This document shows, piece after piece, positions 44,508-54,924 of a stretch of DNA of 64,000 nucleotides (position 1 is the first letter of the stretch; every line of letters begins with the position of its first letter). The DNA comes from Naganishia liquefaciens (Eukaryota; Basidiomycota; Tremellomycetes; Filobasidiales; Filobasidiaceae), in the NCBI GenBank assembly GCA_013423385.1, contig BLZA01000043.1, positions 124,001-188,000 on the forward strand, given 5' to 3'. The notes beneath the pieces are model-generated. The model had not been told where the DNA came from, ran no database searches, and saw only the letters and a list, made by a program, of their open reading frames with translations. The position numbers and the translations under genes were made by a program.

Positions 44508-45048
44508 CTACAACTGCACACCACGCGGATACCTCTGATGCGTCACCAACTGACCCCCAAATCAGCCCTGATATCCCCACCGCACAGGAGGAGAAAACGC
44601 TCACCTGACATCCACAAAAGACGACAAACCCAAGGTAGACAAAGGCGCTGGCGTAGCATACGCGTGCGACGGCCGATGGGTTGGGAGGGTCGTGCGTGGA
44701 GCCGGTCATGGCTTCGGTGCGGTAGGAAAACGCGAGGCCGAACTGGGGGGCGGGGGCGAGGGGGGCGAGGGGGGGGAGGGGTTAGTGAAAGATGTCGCGC
44801 GGGTCGAGGTGGTTCTTACAGCTGTCATTCCAGACGATCACCGCGTGCCACCCCTCGAGATTAGAGATGCCCCGGTGTTGCGGAAAAGGCCAGGGAGACA
44901 CGCACCTGTGAGAATGACGACGCCAAACAGGGAAAGCACCGTACAACAGCCCGCTGCCACGCAAAAGCCATCCGATCAGTCATCGCGCGCATCTGGTCGT
45001 TACGGGTCGTCACTTACCTAGGGGCGCAGAGACAACAGCGAGAGCCAT
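44508..45048 (-). CDS. V-ATPase V0 subunit f (RNASEK/YPR170W-B type)
   Basis: Small two-helix subunit of the V-ATPase membrane sector. Minus-strand exons 45018-45048, 44906-44953, a proposed 2-nt exon 44820-44821, 44605-44742 and 44508-44534 give 81 residues. The conserved blocks GCCTVLSLFGVVILT, MTGSTHDPPNPSAVAR and FVYLGFVVFCGCQ match yeast YPR170W-B (WCCTVLSAFGVVILS, FVGSINDPEDGPAVAH, LVYLVFFVFCGFQ). Joining exon 2 directly to exon 4 breaks the frame; inserting CT gives Ala and then exactly the yeast spacing of 16 residues between ILT/ILS and the GS of the loop. The C-terminal exon (RYPRGVQL) was chosen by frame and resembles the basic yeast tail. See the findings for the alternative GC-AG reading. 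Confidence 0.82.
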
Positions 45049-45274
45049 GATGTGGGTGTGTTCGGGGGGTATGGGTTGAAGGACAGGGGCCATGACGGCG
45101 AGATGTCAAGTATGTCGGGCGAGATGATGTGGCGGGGGGAACTGTATTACGTAATCGATCGATCTCGCGCGAGGGATCTCGCCCGGGTGGCGAGCGGGCA
45201 AAGGGGACATCGGGTCATCGTCAGCAAGCAAGCAAGCGAGCGAGCAACCAAGCAAGCAACCAAGCAAGCCAGTC
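45049..45274. promoter_or_regulatory. Divergent promoter of V-ATPase f and F-box genes
   Basis: 226 nt between head-to-head start codons. The right part (45222-45271), just upstream of the F-box start, is a degenerate AAGC/CAAG simple repeat. Confidence 0.45.
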
Positions 45275-46340
45275 ATGTCGACGGGGACCACGCTCGAGGA
45301 CTTGCCGTACGAGGTGCTCAGTCTTATTCTCAGGTACGTCGCGTCGTTCATCGCGGCGAGAGCGAACCGACGTTGACGCGCCCCCCCCCGCCCCCCGCCC
45401 CCTGGCCGCCCCAGTCACCTCCCCCTCCGCGACCTCATCGCCGTCACCCTGCTCTCGCGAACACTGCTCTTCATCGCCTCGGACCCATCAACGACGCCCT
45501 TCCACGCGCCCATTCAGGAGATCCTCGATGCCGGCCCACCGTATCCCTCGTGTCTCGCCACGCTCGGAACGTATACCCATATCCCGCGGACCGTGTTTGC
45601 CCACGTGTTGATCCGTGCATCGCCCACGTGGATCCTCGAGCACATGGTGATTCCCGCCGGGATCACACACGACGGATGGCAACGGATCTTTTGTGCGCGG
45701 TTCTTGCCCTCGTGGAAACGCTACCGGGACGACCACGACCACGACCACGACCACGATCGGGACGGGGACGGGGACGGGGACCGGGACCACCCACCGGCAT
45801 CATCATGGCGTGCGGTATTCCTGCGCATCCTCGGCAGGCTCGCGCATCGTTCGCAAGGCTGCACGCACGAAGAAGCATGGACCCGGTTCATCGTCCTGCA
45901 TCGAAACGGAACGGCCAGTCTAAACAGAATGTACAGTCGGACATTTGATCCGTCGGCGATTTATCAAGAAATTAGGAGGCAGAATGATTTGATGGGATAT
46001 GGTCAGGAGGTGAGAGAGGTCGTCAGGTTGCAGGATGTAAGGATACTCGTGTATGGGACAATGGCATCGCCGAGGTGAGTCCCCCCGGGGCGCGCGCCGG
46101 AAACTCTACAACAACTCTGCCGGTTTCCCTAACTCTGCTTGCTTCGGTTCGGGTCCCCCAGATCCCTCTGGGTGAATCCAAACGCCTACGTCATCCTCCA
46201 TCCGCCGGGACTCGTCGAGGACACCATCACAGACGACGAGCCACAGTCGGACGCGCGGATCGGGATTCTGGCCGGGGGGGAAGGGGCGGGACGGTCGGGT
46301 GAGGAAACGGGGGCGGAGGGGAGGGATGTCGAGGTGCCAA

Positions 46341-46373
<33 letters not shown>

Positions 46374-47488
46374 GGAGGGCGACGGGAACGACACCAACGA
46401 CAACGACAACGACAACCCCATCGCGCCACGGGTTCATGCGAACACGATCTCTCTCATTCGGACGCCACGCGGCACATGTCCACCACCACCCTCCAGAAAC
46501 CGAGAGCGCGAGTTCCGCCGCCCACCCGGCCGGCGGCAGCAGCGGCAGCGGCGCCATTGCTTCCCTCGTAAGTCGAATCCGGGGTACATCCCTCGCCGCG
46601 ACGCCGCCGCCGCCGCCGCCGCCGCCAACGACGACACCGCGTCGAACGTCATGGCTCGGTCGGACGCACAGTCGGGATGAGGCCGTTCGACACGGGGCGT
46701 CGGCGTCGGCCGGGGCCGGGTTGTCGAGGTCGACGACGAGGGTGAGCGATGTGTCGGCCCACGGTGGGGATCGGACGCGGACGACGGCGAGCGAGCGAGC
46801 GGTACCGCCTACCGAGACGAGGACGACGGCGAGCGAGCGAGCGGTACCGCCGACCGAGACGCGGACGACGGAACGTACCAAACCTCCAACCCCCCACGGC
46901 AAGCCCTCCGTCGACGACCCCTTGACGTACGGCTCGCCGTATCCACCCTTACGAGAACCCCTTCCTGCTCCATCGCACGCGCTTTATCCGAATTGGACAC
47001 CTCCTGATCCGGACGCCGCTCAAGGCGGACCGAGGGATACCCGTCCCGGACGTCGGGTCGCGCGCGAAAAGCAGAAATATCTCGCGGCGGCGGTGCCCGT
47101 GGGTGCGGAATGGAACGACGATGATGTCGCGGGAGGCTGGCGGACGTGGATTGGACCGGTTTTGTAAGTTGCCCCCTTCCCCCTTCCCCCACGGCCCGCG
47201 CACAAGGCGCTTGGCTGACACGTCGTTTCCTTCGTTCTGGGTAGGATCATCGCCCAGCTGTGTCCCGCGCCATCTCAACTCCCCCGTGACGCGGATTCGC
47301 TACACTTACCCCCCACCGCCGACGGCGCCGTCCCGCCCGTCTCGCTCGGCCCGCCGGGGATGTATGCCTCGTTTGATTGGGAAGACCTGGATGCGCTCTT
47401 TCCCTGGCTCGAGCTGCGGCAGGCGGAGAATGGGAACGATGGCGAGGCCGGAACGACGCATCGTGCGGGCCTTGGGTTTGCTAGGTAG
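45275..47488 (+). CDS. F-box protein with low-complexity insertions
   Basis: Probable substrate receptor of an SCF ubiquitin ligase. Four exons (45275-45333, 45415-46074, 46162-47163, 47245-47488) give 654 residues. The F-box is at the N terminus, starting LEDLPYEVLSLIL and continuing over the first intron to LPLRDLIAVTLLSRTL. The rest has no recognised substrate-binding repeats. Conserved-looking blocks (WILEHMVIPAGITHDGWQRI, LWVNPNAYVILHPPG, YASFDWEDLDALFPWLE) are separated by an HD/GD dipeptide run, Thr and Pro runs, and an exact 42-nt duplication encoding RTTASERAVPPTET twice. The position of the F-box and the phase-correct splices support the model; the target is unknown. Confidence 0.75.
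46774..46866 (+). repeat. 42-nt minisatellite inside the F-box gene
   Basis: Two near-exact copies of a 42-nt unit encoding RTTASERAVPPTET, followed by the start of a third (RTTER). In frame, so copy-number change would keep the protein readable. Confidence 0.75.
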
Positions 47489-47638
47489 GTTTGTCACGGT
47501 GAGTGGCGAGTAGATTACCGGTAGATCTCGTTGTCGGCCCGGTCGAGATGAGAGACCTGGAAGATGATATTTCCTCGGCATGCACATAGTCGATACAAGG
47601 TCTAGGGATACAGTAAAGTTGCGTCATCTATACGTGCC
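47489..47638. other. Convergent 3' region
   Basis: Short space between the tail-to-tail F-box and glycosyltransferase-like genes. No coding signal recognised. Confidence 0.4.
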
Positions 47639-50025
47639 TCATCTATACAATGTTATTGCTCGAGTCCACGTGCACCGGTGCACCATGGCCTGTGAGATGC
47701 GAGTCAGCTCAGTCGTGCGCGGACTTGCAGCCTACTCACGGTCGCCATGCCTCGTCGTCGCCCCAATACGACCGGCATCTCAGGGAAAATCCATTGGGCA
47801 CTTTGTGCGCCGAGTCAATCACCGTCTTCCTGTTTCCGCGCCAACTCACAGTCGTATCCCCTGGCGCCGCTGCGATACTGATCGACCAAGCGTATCATGT
47901 CGGATATCTTGTTTCTGCAGGCCATCGGTTCAGCAACCTCGCCTCGCACTCGACACGTGGTTTTTTCGGGAGACTCACGTATTCGTCAAGTATTTCCGAG
48001 CATAGGCAAAGCCCAGCTTGGCCTTGGTCTCGAGCGCCGCGTCATCCTGCAAGTGTCGTGCGAGCTCGGCATTTATTTGCTGGTGCAAGCTATCAGTCGT
48101 GCGATTCCCGAGTCGGCCGACGGTCGGAGGACTCACGTCAATGTTCCACGTCGGCTTGAGGTCGATGATGAATTCAGACAAGACGTCCTCGCTCTCGGTC
48201 GGAATATCCCCGGCCTGCGCGAGGGTGTTAGCGGATAATCGACCTGGTCCGGGCACGGATACATACGACCACACACCCGGCCAGCAATGCCTGCGCATAC
48301 TTTCGAATCATCTTGCGCTCGAGACTTGAATCAAATACGCAAATCTTGGCCTCGCGCATGTGTTTTGCAAAGTCCTCCCTCAGGGCTTCATGGTGCTGGT
48401 ACGCTGGATGATGTTGTTCGTACGTAACCATCGGGTCTTCGTACGCCGAGGGCATCTCCCAGATAGTATAGCCCGGATGCTGGTATCGTTCGATGAGCGC
48501 CGAGGCGTCAGGCGGAAGGGACTGAAGGTGATCGGTGATCGTAACGCGGAGGGGATAGACTGCCGAGCGGTCAGCGCGGAGCGGAGCCAATCGTTCTCCG
48601 AGCACCTACAGGAACCCGTGAATCCAAACATCTTGACCGGCGTCGTTCTTTCCGCCCAAGGGATCGGCCAAAAGTCCCACGGGTTCGCAGAATCAGGACT
48701 ATGCCCGAACAGCTGGGCCTCGGCGTCGGGAAACGCGTGGGCTAGACGATCCCGGTTGAAGAGTTCGAGCATTTCAAAGCCGTATTTGGTGACGGTGATG
48801 TTGGAAACGTTGGGATACCATTCGCGGAGACAGTTGAGGGAATGACAGTCGCCGAGTTGTCTGCGGCGGGATTGTCAGTCGGGGGGGCAAGGACACGGCT
48901 GGAATGGAATACGGCTTACTGAGCTAGCAGGGCGCCACACGGCAATGCATCGAGAAGAGGGTCCGTCTGCTTGAAAATATCACTGCGAAGCGTCAGTGTC
49001 GCCATGAGCGCCAACGACAAAGTCACTTACGATATAGTCCAAACGAGGTCAAACCCCTGAACAGGACACCCCGCCACGCTCTCCCCCGCAAGCGCCCACC
49101 AACCATCCATCTCCTCCCTGCTCATATATTCCTCTGCAAACAACTGGTTCCCCTCTGCTCCCTGCGTCGAGTTGCCTCCCGCAAAGTGCTGCTCTCGCTC
49201 CGCACGCCGCGCCTCCAGTTCCCGGATCCACCACATCCGCCGTCGGATATTCTCGGACACGGGCACGTCGGCGTCCCAGTATCGCCATTTCGGACCCCAG
49301 ACGTCGAGGCGCGCAATGTGCGGATGTCGGATGGCGGCATCGACGATTTCGTATGTGTGCGTGTTCATGCGTTCGAGGTAGTCGTGGTAGTCTAGTGAGC
49401 CGCCGTGTCAGCCAGAGCGGCATGGCGGAGAGAAGGGAGACATACCCGTGAGGAACAAGACGCGTTTCGTGTCGTCGTGCTTGATGCGTTTCGGCACATG
49501 GTCGAATGGGCTTGGGCCGACGGTATCGACGTCGCCCCAGAATGAAACCTGTCCATCGTCCTGCCATTGACTCCACCCATCCGGTGTCTCGCCCTCATTC
49601 GAACGGCTCTTCAATCGATCCTCGTCCCTCGTCGTCGACGTCGTTCCAGGCACATGCAACCACTCGGGCCATCGACCCATTCGCGCGGGATCACCTTGCA
49701 ACGCTTCCACCAATGCTTCCCTCCGTGTCCTCATGGTCCGTGACGTGAGATGGAGGTAAAAAGTGAGTGGTATCACCACCAACACCAGCACCAGGCGTGC
49801 GACATAGTGAGCGCTGCGACGCCGAAAGAGCGGAATCGAAGATCGACGGCGCGGCGGCGGGGTCACCAACGACGATGGACCGGAAAAGGACGATGCGCGA
49901 GAGGAAGACGTAGATAAGGGTTTCCCCGTCGCCAGTAATGGGCGCCACGAGATCACGGAAGTGGATGCGAGCGTCTCGAGGATGCTACGCGGTAGGAGCT
50001 CGGTCGAGAGTCGGCCGCGGTACAT
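47639..50025 (-). CDS. Membrane-anchored glycosyltransferase-like protein
   Basis: Type II membrane protein, probably in the Golgi or ER. Ten minus-strand exons (49446-50025, 49031-49391, 48920-48982, 48610-48860, 48267-48559, 48137-48214, 47979-48079, 47850-47915, 47740-47800, 47639-47689) give 634 residues. A cytoplasmic Ser/Arg-rich start precedes one helix (YVARLVLVLVVIPLTFYL, near residue 85). The lumenal part has DYHDYLERMN, LDVWGPKWRYWD, and a C-terminal GT-B-like half: MFGFTGSFYPLRVTITDHL, EAKICVFDSSLERKMIRKYA and ALLAGCVVAGDIP. The last block resembles the glycosyl transferase group 1/CgeB-like pattern, hence the call. Sugar and acceptor are unknown. The last two exons are frame-consistent but weakly supported. 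An upstream in-frame ATG at 50187 is an alternative start. Confidence 0.65.
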
Positions 50026-50777
50026 GGTGGTGAAGAGGTGTTGTTTGTCGGGTGCGTGACGGTGTCCATAGATGGGTCGTCGAGGTGGTCCAGGGTTGTC
50101 AAGTGGATCGTAATTGATCCTGACCGAGGTCGGCGACGGGATGCACGCTCGCCCTGTGTGACCGAATAGCGTCGGGATCGGTAACAAAGGTCGATCAAAA
50201 GCTCAATCAATCCCCTCGCTAGTCTGTTTCCATCACGAACAGTGTTCATCGAATCCATGTGGCCCATTAAGCTGGCCCTGTTTTTCTTTTCGCTCTTTTG
50301 TTCGGTCCTCGTGCAAATTCCCCGCGCGGCACGTCACACCCGGCCTTCACCTATCTTGCGCGCCAAGCCCTTTTTTCCCGTGCGTTCAGCTGATTTTTCC
50401 GCCTTATCAGCGCGGTTCCTCGAGTTCACGTAAGCACCGAAAGCCCGAGCGTTCTTTCTTTCTTCGGCATTCGTCAGTGGCACTACGGGTCGTGTGACTC
50501 TTCTGGCCATCGATTTCTCTCTCATTGGGTTCCGCACAGCTGTTCAATAATCCTCGATGCAGACGTCGGAAGATGACAAGCAAGCTCCACGCACAACGCA
50601 TCGCAATTCCTCCGGTTATTTCACGGCGCCGCCTCCTCTCATACATGTGGCAGCATCCACATCACACAATCATCCAAATCCAATAGCCCAAAAGTTGTTT
50701 CACACAGATCGTCCATTATACAGACAAGGCCATATGCATCTATCGTATACCCTTTTGTTCTCAAAATCCCGACATGT
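50026..50777. other. Intergenic, no gene recognised
   Basis: 752 nt between two minus-strand genes; promoter of the glycosyltransferase-like gene and 3' end of the Axl2-like gene. No further coding signal seen. Confidence 0.4.
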
Positions 50778-53700
50778 TCATGCGCGGTCCCACGCTTCGA
50801 GATCAAACGCATCCGGCGACTTGACGCCGTCCGTGACCCTGAAAGGTAAACCGACGATCAGTCCTGCCGTCCACTCACCCATAGCCTGGACCGAAAACTC
50901 ACTGAATAACCACATGCCCGACCTGTCGTTCGTTTGGCAGACTGGGCTCCCATACAGACGAATCATAATGCTTGCGCTTCTCCTTGGGAATCCGCTCGAT
51001 GATCCGCACCTCGATCACCTCGTCGCCGCCATCGGCCGGTGGAATCCCCCACAACGTGTACTCCTTGGTATCCCACCGGAGCCAGGCAGGCAGCGGCGTG
51101 CCATCCATGCGTTCGGCGCGGTACGTCGAGGGCGCTTGCGCCGTCCATGTTGCAGCCGACAGGGAAACCGATGGCGGCGGGTTCAGCGCCGGGTGGAGGT
51201 TGAAGGTTTCATTGATCAAGGCAATGTATCGGCCGTCCGTCGTCTGACGGTTTCGATCGAGGCTTTGCTGCAAGACTTTGCCCATGGGCAGAGGAGGAGA
51301 CATGACGGCCGTGTCTTGCGGGACAGCGCGGATCGAGGAAACACGTTTGCCGGCAGCGGCGGCAACGGGGGGCAAAGACATTCGACCGTTCGGCGGCGAA
51401 CCAAAGACAATCGAGTCGGCCGGATATCCAAGTGCCTGCAAATCACCGAGCTGGCTCGGCGCATAGAGCGTCGACTCGCGTCGTGCCTCTTCGTCGGCAT
51501 CGTCAAACGCGTCTGCGGGCGTTTCCATAATCGCTTCCTCGGACGGCGTGCGTGATGCCTGTGGCATCTCGCTCTGCGTCGGCGATACGGCAAACTTTTC
51601 CCGCGAAGGCATGAGTCGTAGTTCACCATGCGGCTCGCCGTGATCGTAAGGCGCATCATGCAGACTCGACTGCGATCCCTCATCTTCCTCGTCGACGGAT
51701 GAGAACCGGTTGGTATCGATTATCCGACCGAGGCCCGAGGGTTGAGTCGAGAATCCATTGCCGGCGCGGTGTGCACTGTCAGGCGACAAAGAAAGCGATC
51801 CAGTAGAAGATTGCATGCGGGATCCAAACGACGTGCCCGGATTGCTCGGCGTCGTCGGCGACGTCGGCAAGCTTTGGTCAAATTCACTAAATGTGCCCGA
51901 GAAAGTATCGCTCGGTTGCCTCACGAGACGCACCATGGCGCCCGGACCCGCGTGTCGAGGGTACCTCGGCGCAAAATCAGGACGCGGGCGCGGAATCGAA
52001 GGTGCACCCGACAGCGGACGGCCGTTGCCGTCCGGCGTCATTCGGCCCTCACCAGATGACCACTGGAATGATGATCCTCGACTTTCCCAGCTAGCGCGGC
52101 TGTCGGATGAGGTAAAGTCATGGGTAAAGTCGCTTCCGCCGTGGCTCGGCACGTTCAAGCTTTCCTGGCGAATAATTTCTCCTTGAACCGGCGATCCCGT
52201 GTCGAGCGCAAACTGTCGATCCTCGGGCTTGACTTGCGCGCCCAGACCCAGGATTCCACTCATCGCCGCCAATCGCTGAGGCTGACTTGCCTCCTTTTCG
52301 AGATCGATTCGCGTCGGCCGTTGACCGACGTCGCTTGGACGTTGCAGGTAGATGCTCGAGAACGTGGGCACCTCGCCCTGATCCAATCGTGCGCTATGAC
52401 TCCTCGGCAACGTCCCAAATGGATCCTCCTTGGTATGCGGAGACTTGATCATGCCGACAAAGCTATCCCCATCGGTGCTCTTGCGCGGCGGTGTCGCTTT
52501 CTTCTGCTGTTTTCGTCGTCGAAGACAGCAGAAGCCGATAAGCAAGGCGAGAAGAAGCGCTCCGAGACCCAGGCCGACACCGAGGCCGATCTTTGCGCCC
52601 GACGAGAGGCCCGACTTGTGCGTGTTTGCGACAGGCGGAGCCGACGCCGTCGCGGTGGGCAACGTCGTCGAGACGGCCGTGGCAGCGACACCGGCGATCT
52701 CGATATCCAAGGTGGCCGTCGAAATGACATTGTTGGCGTCGAGTGCGGCGAGAATGACGGAAACATGCGTATCGCCAGCTGCCAACGATCGGAAATCCTT
52801 TTTGGTAAGGGACGTCGTGTTGGGCACGTTGCCCGAAAGAGTATATGTCTTGGGGTCCAGCTTGAGCCACGACGTCAGATTCTGATTGGCGCCGAAAAAG
52901 GATGCATTGATGCCGCGAACGGCATCACTGTTCTTCAAGTAGTTGCTGACGGGGAAAGCAAACATATTTCCCGGTTGCGCGGTAGCGTTCGGCAAAGAAA
53001 TGGTGCTGAAAAGCGATGGGACGATATTCAACGGCATGTAGTCGATGAGCGAGGCCGTGGTGCCGTTGACCTCGGCTGTCAAGTTGAGAGGGACATAACT
53101 CGTGCTGGAAGCATTGATGTATTCGGCGGGTGTAGTTCCGCTCAGCGTCAAGGTCGAGCTACAGCGGCGTCAGCCAAGCACTCGCTCATCTCCGCCATCC
53201 AACGTACCTGTCAAAGCTCAACCAAGGGAACTCTGTCAAGTCGGCGTCCACCGCGACATTACCCTTTTCACCATTCAAACTGACGACGTCGAGGTTCAAT
53301 ACAGCATTCACCGCACTGCCCGCCGTCGTCGTCACGTTTGCCAGCTGTTCATCCTCTTTGATATCGATATACGCCGTCCCGATCTGTACGATAAAGCTAT
53401 TCTCAATGGCGGTGTAGCCCCAGACGTCGGATCCGGTAACGACGATCGTGTAACTGCCATCAGCCGGAGCCGTTCCGGAAAAAGTGACAGTCTCATTGTC
53501 AAAGTTCAACCACGGCGGAAGCACAGTGTCGCCGCGCAGATGAGCAGAGTAGTAGATGGACTGCGAGGGTGCGCTGTATGCGGGACGAAAGGTAGATTGC
53601 TGGAAGCCCATGGAAAAGGAGTAGTACGGGTGGATGTACACGCCCTGATTTGATGGCAAGGCCTGAGCCGTGTTGAATTGATGGAGACGCGGGTTCGCAA

Positions 53701-54085
53701 TCTGAGTATCAAATCCTTGGTGAATAGCGGGTGGCGCGGTATCCGTGACGAGGATGGTAAAGGAATCGGTCGTTGCTGTCGTGTCTGTTGCCGTAAGGCT
53801 GACATCCAGAGTGCCCACGTCATTTGGGCCCGGTGTCCCTGTGAAAGAGAGCGTCGTATTGTCAAACACGAGCCAAGAAGGTAGATCACTCGTCGAATAG
53901 GAGATCCCGTCCGTCGATGAGGTCGTGGTCGTAAAAGTATTGTACAAGAGCTGAAAGTCATATGCGGTGTCGACGCGGGCGATGACGGGCAATTGGTCCG
54001 CGATGGGATGTAGCAGCGTCGGCGCGGCGTGGACTTGGAGCAGGAGAGAGGCGCCCAGCGCCATGAAGGAAGGAATTCTCGACAT
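50778..54085 (-). CDS. Axl2-like membrane protein with cadherin-fold (CADG) repeats
   Basis: Single-pass surface protein resembling yeast Axl2/Bud10, a polarity and bud-site protein. Three minus-strand exons (53208-54085, 50903-53158, 50778-50838) give 1064 residues. A signal peptide (MSRIPSFMALGASLLLQVHA) is followed by four CADG-type repeats recognisable by the core LPSWLVFDNTTLSFTGTP, LPPWLNFDNETVTFSGTAP, a third split at the first intron (WLSF...LTLSGTTP) and WLKLDPKTYTLSGNVP. One helix (LGVGLGLGALLLALLIGFCC) lies near residue 490. The cytoplasmic part is Ser/Pro-rich but ends with a fifth WLRWDTKEYTLWGIPP repeat. The last small exon adds VTDGVKSPDAFDLEAWDRA after a GTGAGT donor. N-glycosylation sites are frequent outside. 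The Axl2 link is by architecture. Confidence 0.85.
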
Positions 54086-54924
54086 GTCTGAAATTTGCTT
54101 TCCTTCGGTTCTCTTTTTTTTTTTCGTGGTGAATCCAACAGCGCCAGTCTGAAGGCCACTCGATTTCGTACGAGTGTTGTGTCGTATCCTTCGGTCGCGC
54201 GTGTCCTCGTCGTTGTCGTTATCGTCAAGAAGAAGCAAAGTCTGATCGACAGACTCGCACGCAGCGTGCGTGGTGATGGCAGAAAAGACCGTAGAGCGGA
54301 AGAAGGATCGAAGAGGGAAGAACGACGACGGGCGCTGTGACCTGCACCAGTTCTTCTCGGACCGTTGGTCGTGCGTGACCGTGCGTTAGAGTTCCGAAGC
54401 GTCTGCAGTGCGCCAGCGGACCAAGAAGATCAAGGACACACCGAAGGATGACGCGGGACGAGATCGTAGGCGGGAAGGAAAGGAAAGCCGCACAGTCGGG
54501 CGCTCGATGGACCTGCCCGGCTCGACGCGTCACAAACACAACAGCGCTAGACGCGTGCGGCAAGGCACGCTGGGGGAAACGGGTGGGATAAACCTCGGGC
54601 TATTTGCCGAGATTGCATGACGCTCCTGTGGGGGATATCTATGGCTTTTGCAAGCTGCAAGTTGGTACGAGCATGATCCAGTGATTCACCATACCATGTC
54701 TGCGACAATGCCAGAATACAAAAGAGAGAGAGAGAGAAATACATTTCATTCATTTCGCCCAGAAAGGCGAATGCCCACCCAATGCGGGATTCCCCTGAGC
54801 ATGTCTATTTTCCAAAAGCCTACAAAGGGCGCTGTCTTGCCGGCTTGCTAAGAGTCCGTCTACGGTGGATCGCAATCGAGGTACCGTGTGATGTCTAGTG
54901 TTGGAGATTCTTTAGATCGATAGC
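54086..54924. other. Intergenic, no gene recognised
   Basis: 839 nt between the Axl2-like start and the TPT transporter stop, both minus strand. A T-rich tract (54113-54124) lies just upstream of the Axl2-like start codon. A short GA repeat occurs at about 54725-54738. No coding signal. Confidence 0.4.

Noticed and set aside
44743-44903. Single 161-nt GC-AG intron in the V-ATPase f gene
   Set aside because: It keeps frame, but the donor T|GCGTGT lacks the strong AG|GCAAGT context seen in the other GC introns here, and the interval contains a second complete donor, branch point and acceptor. Kept as the main alternative.
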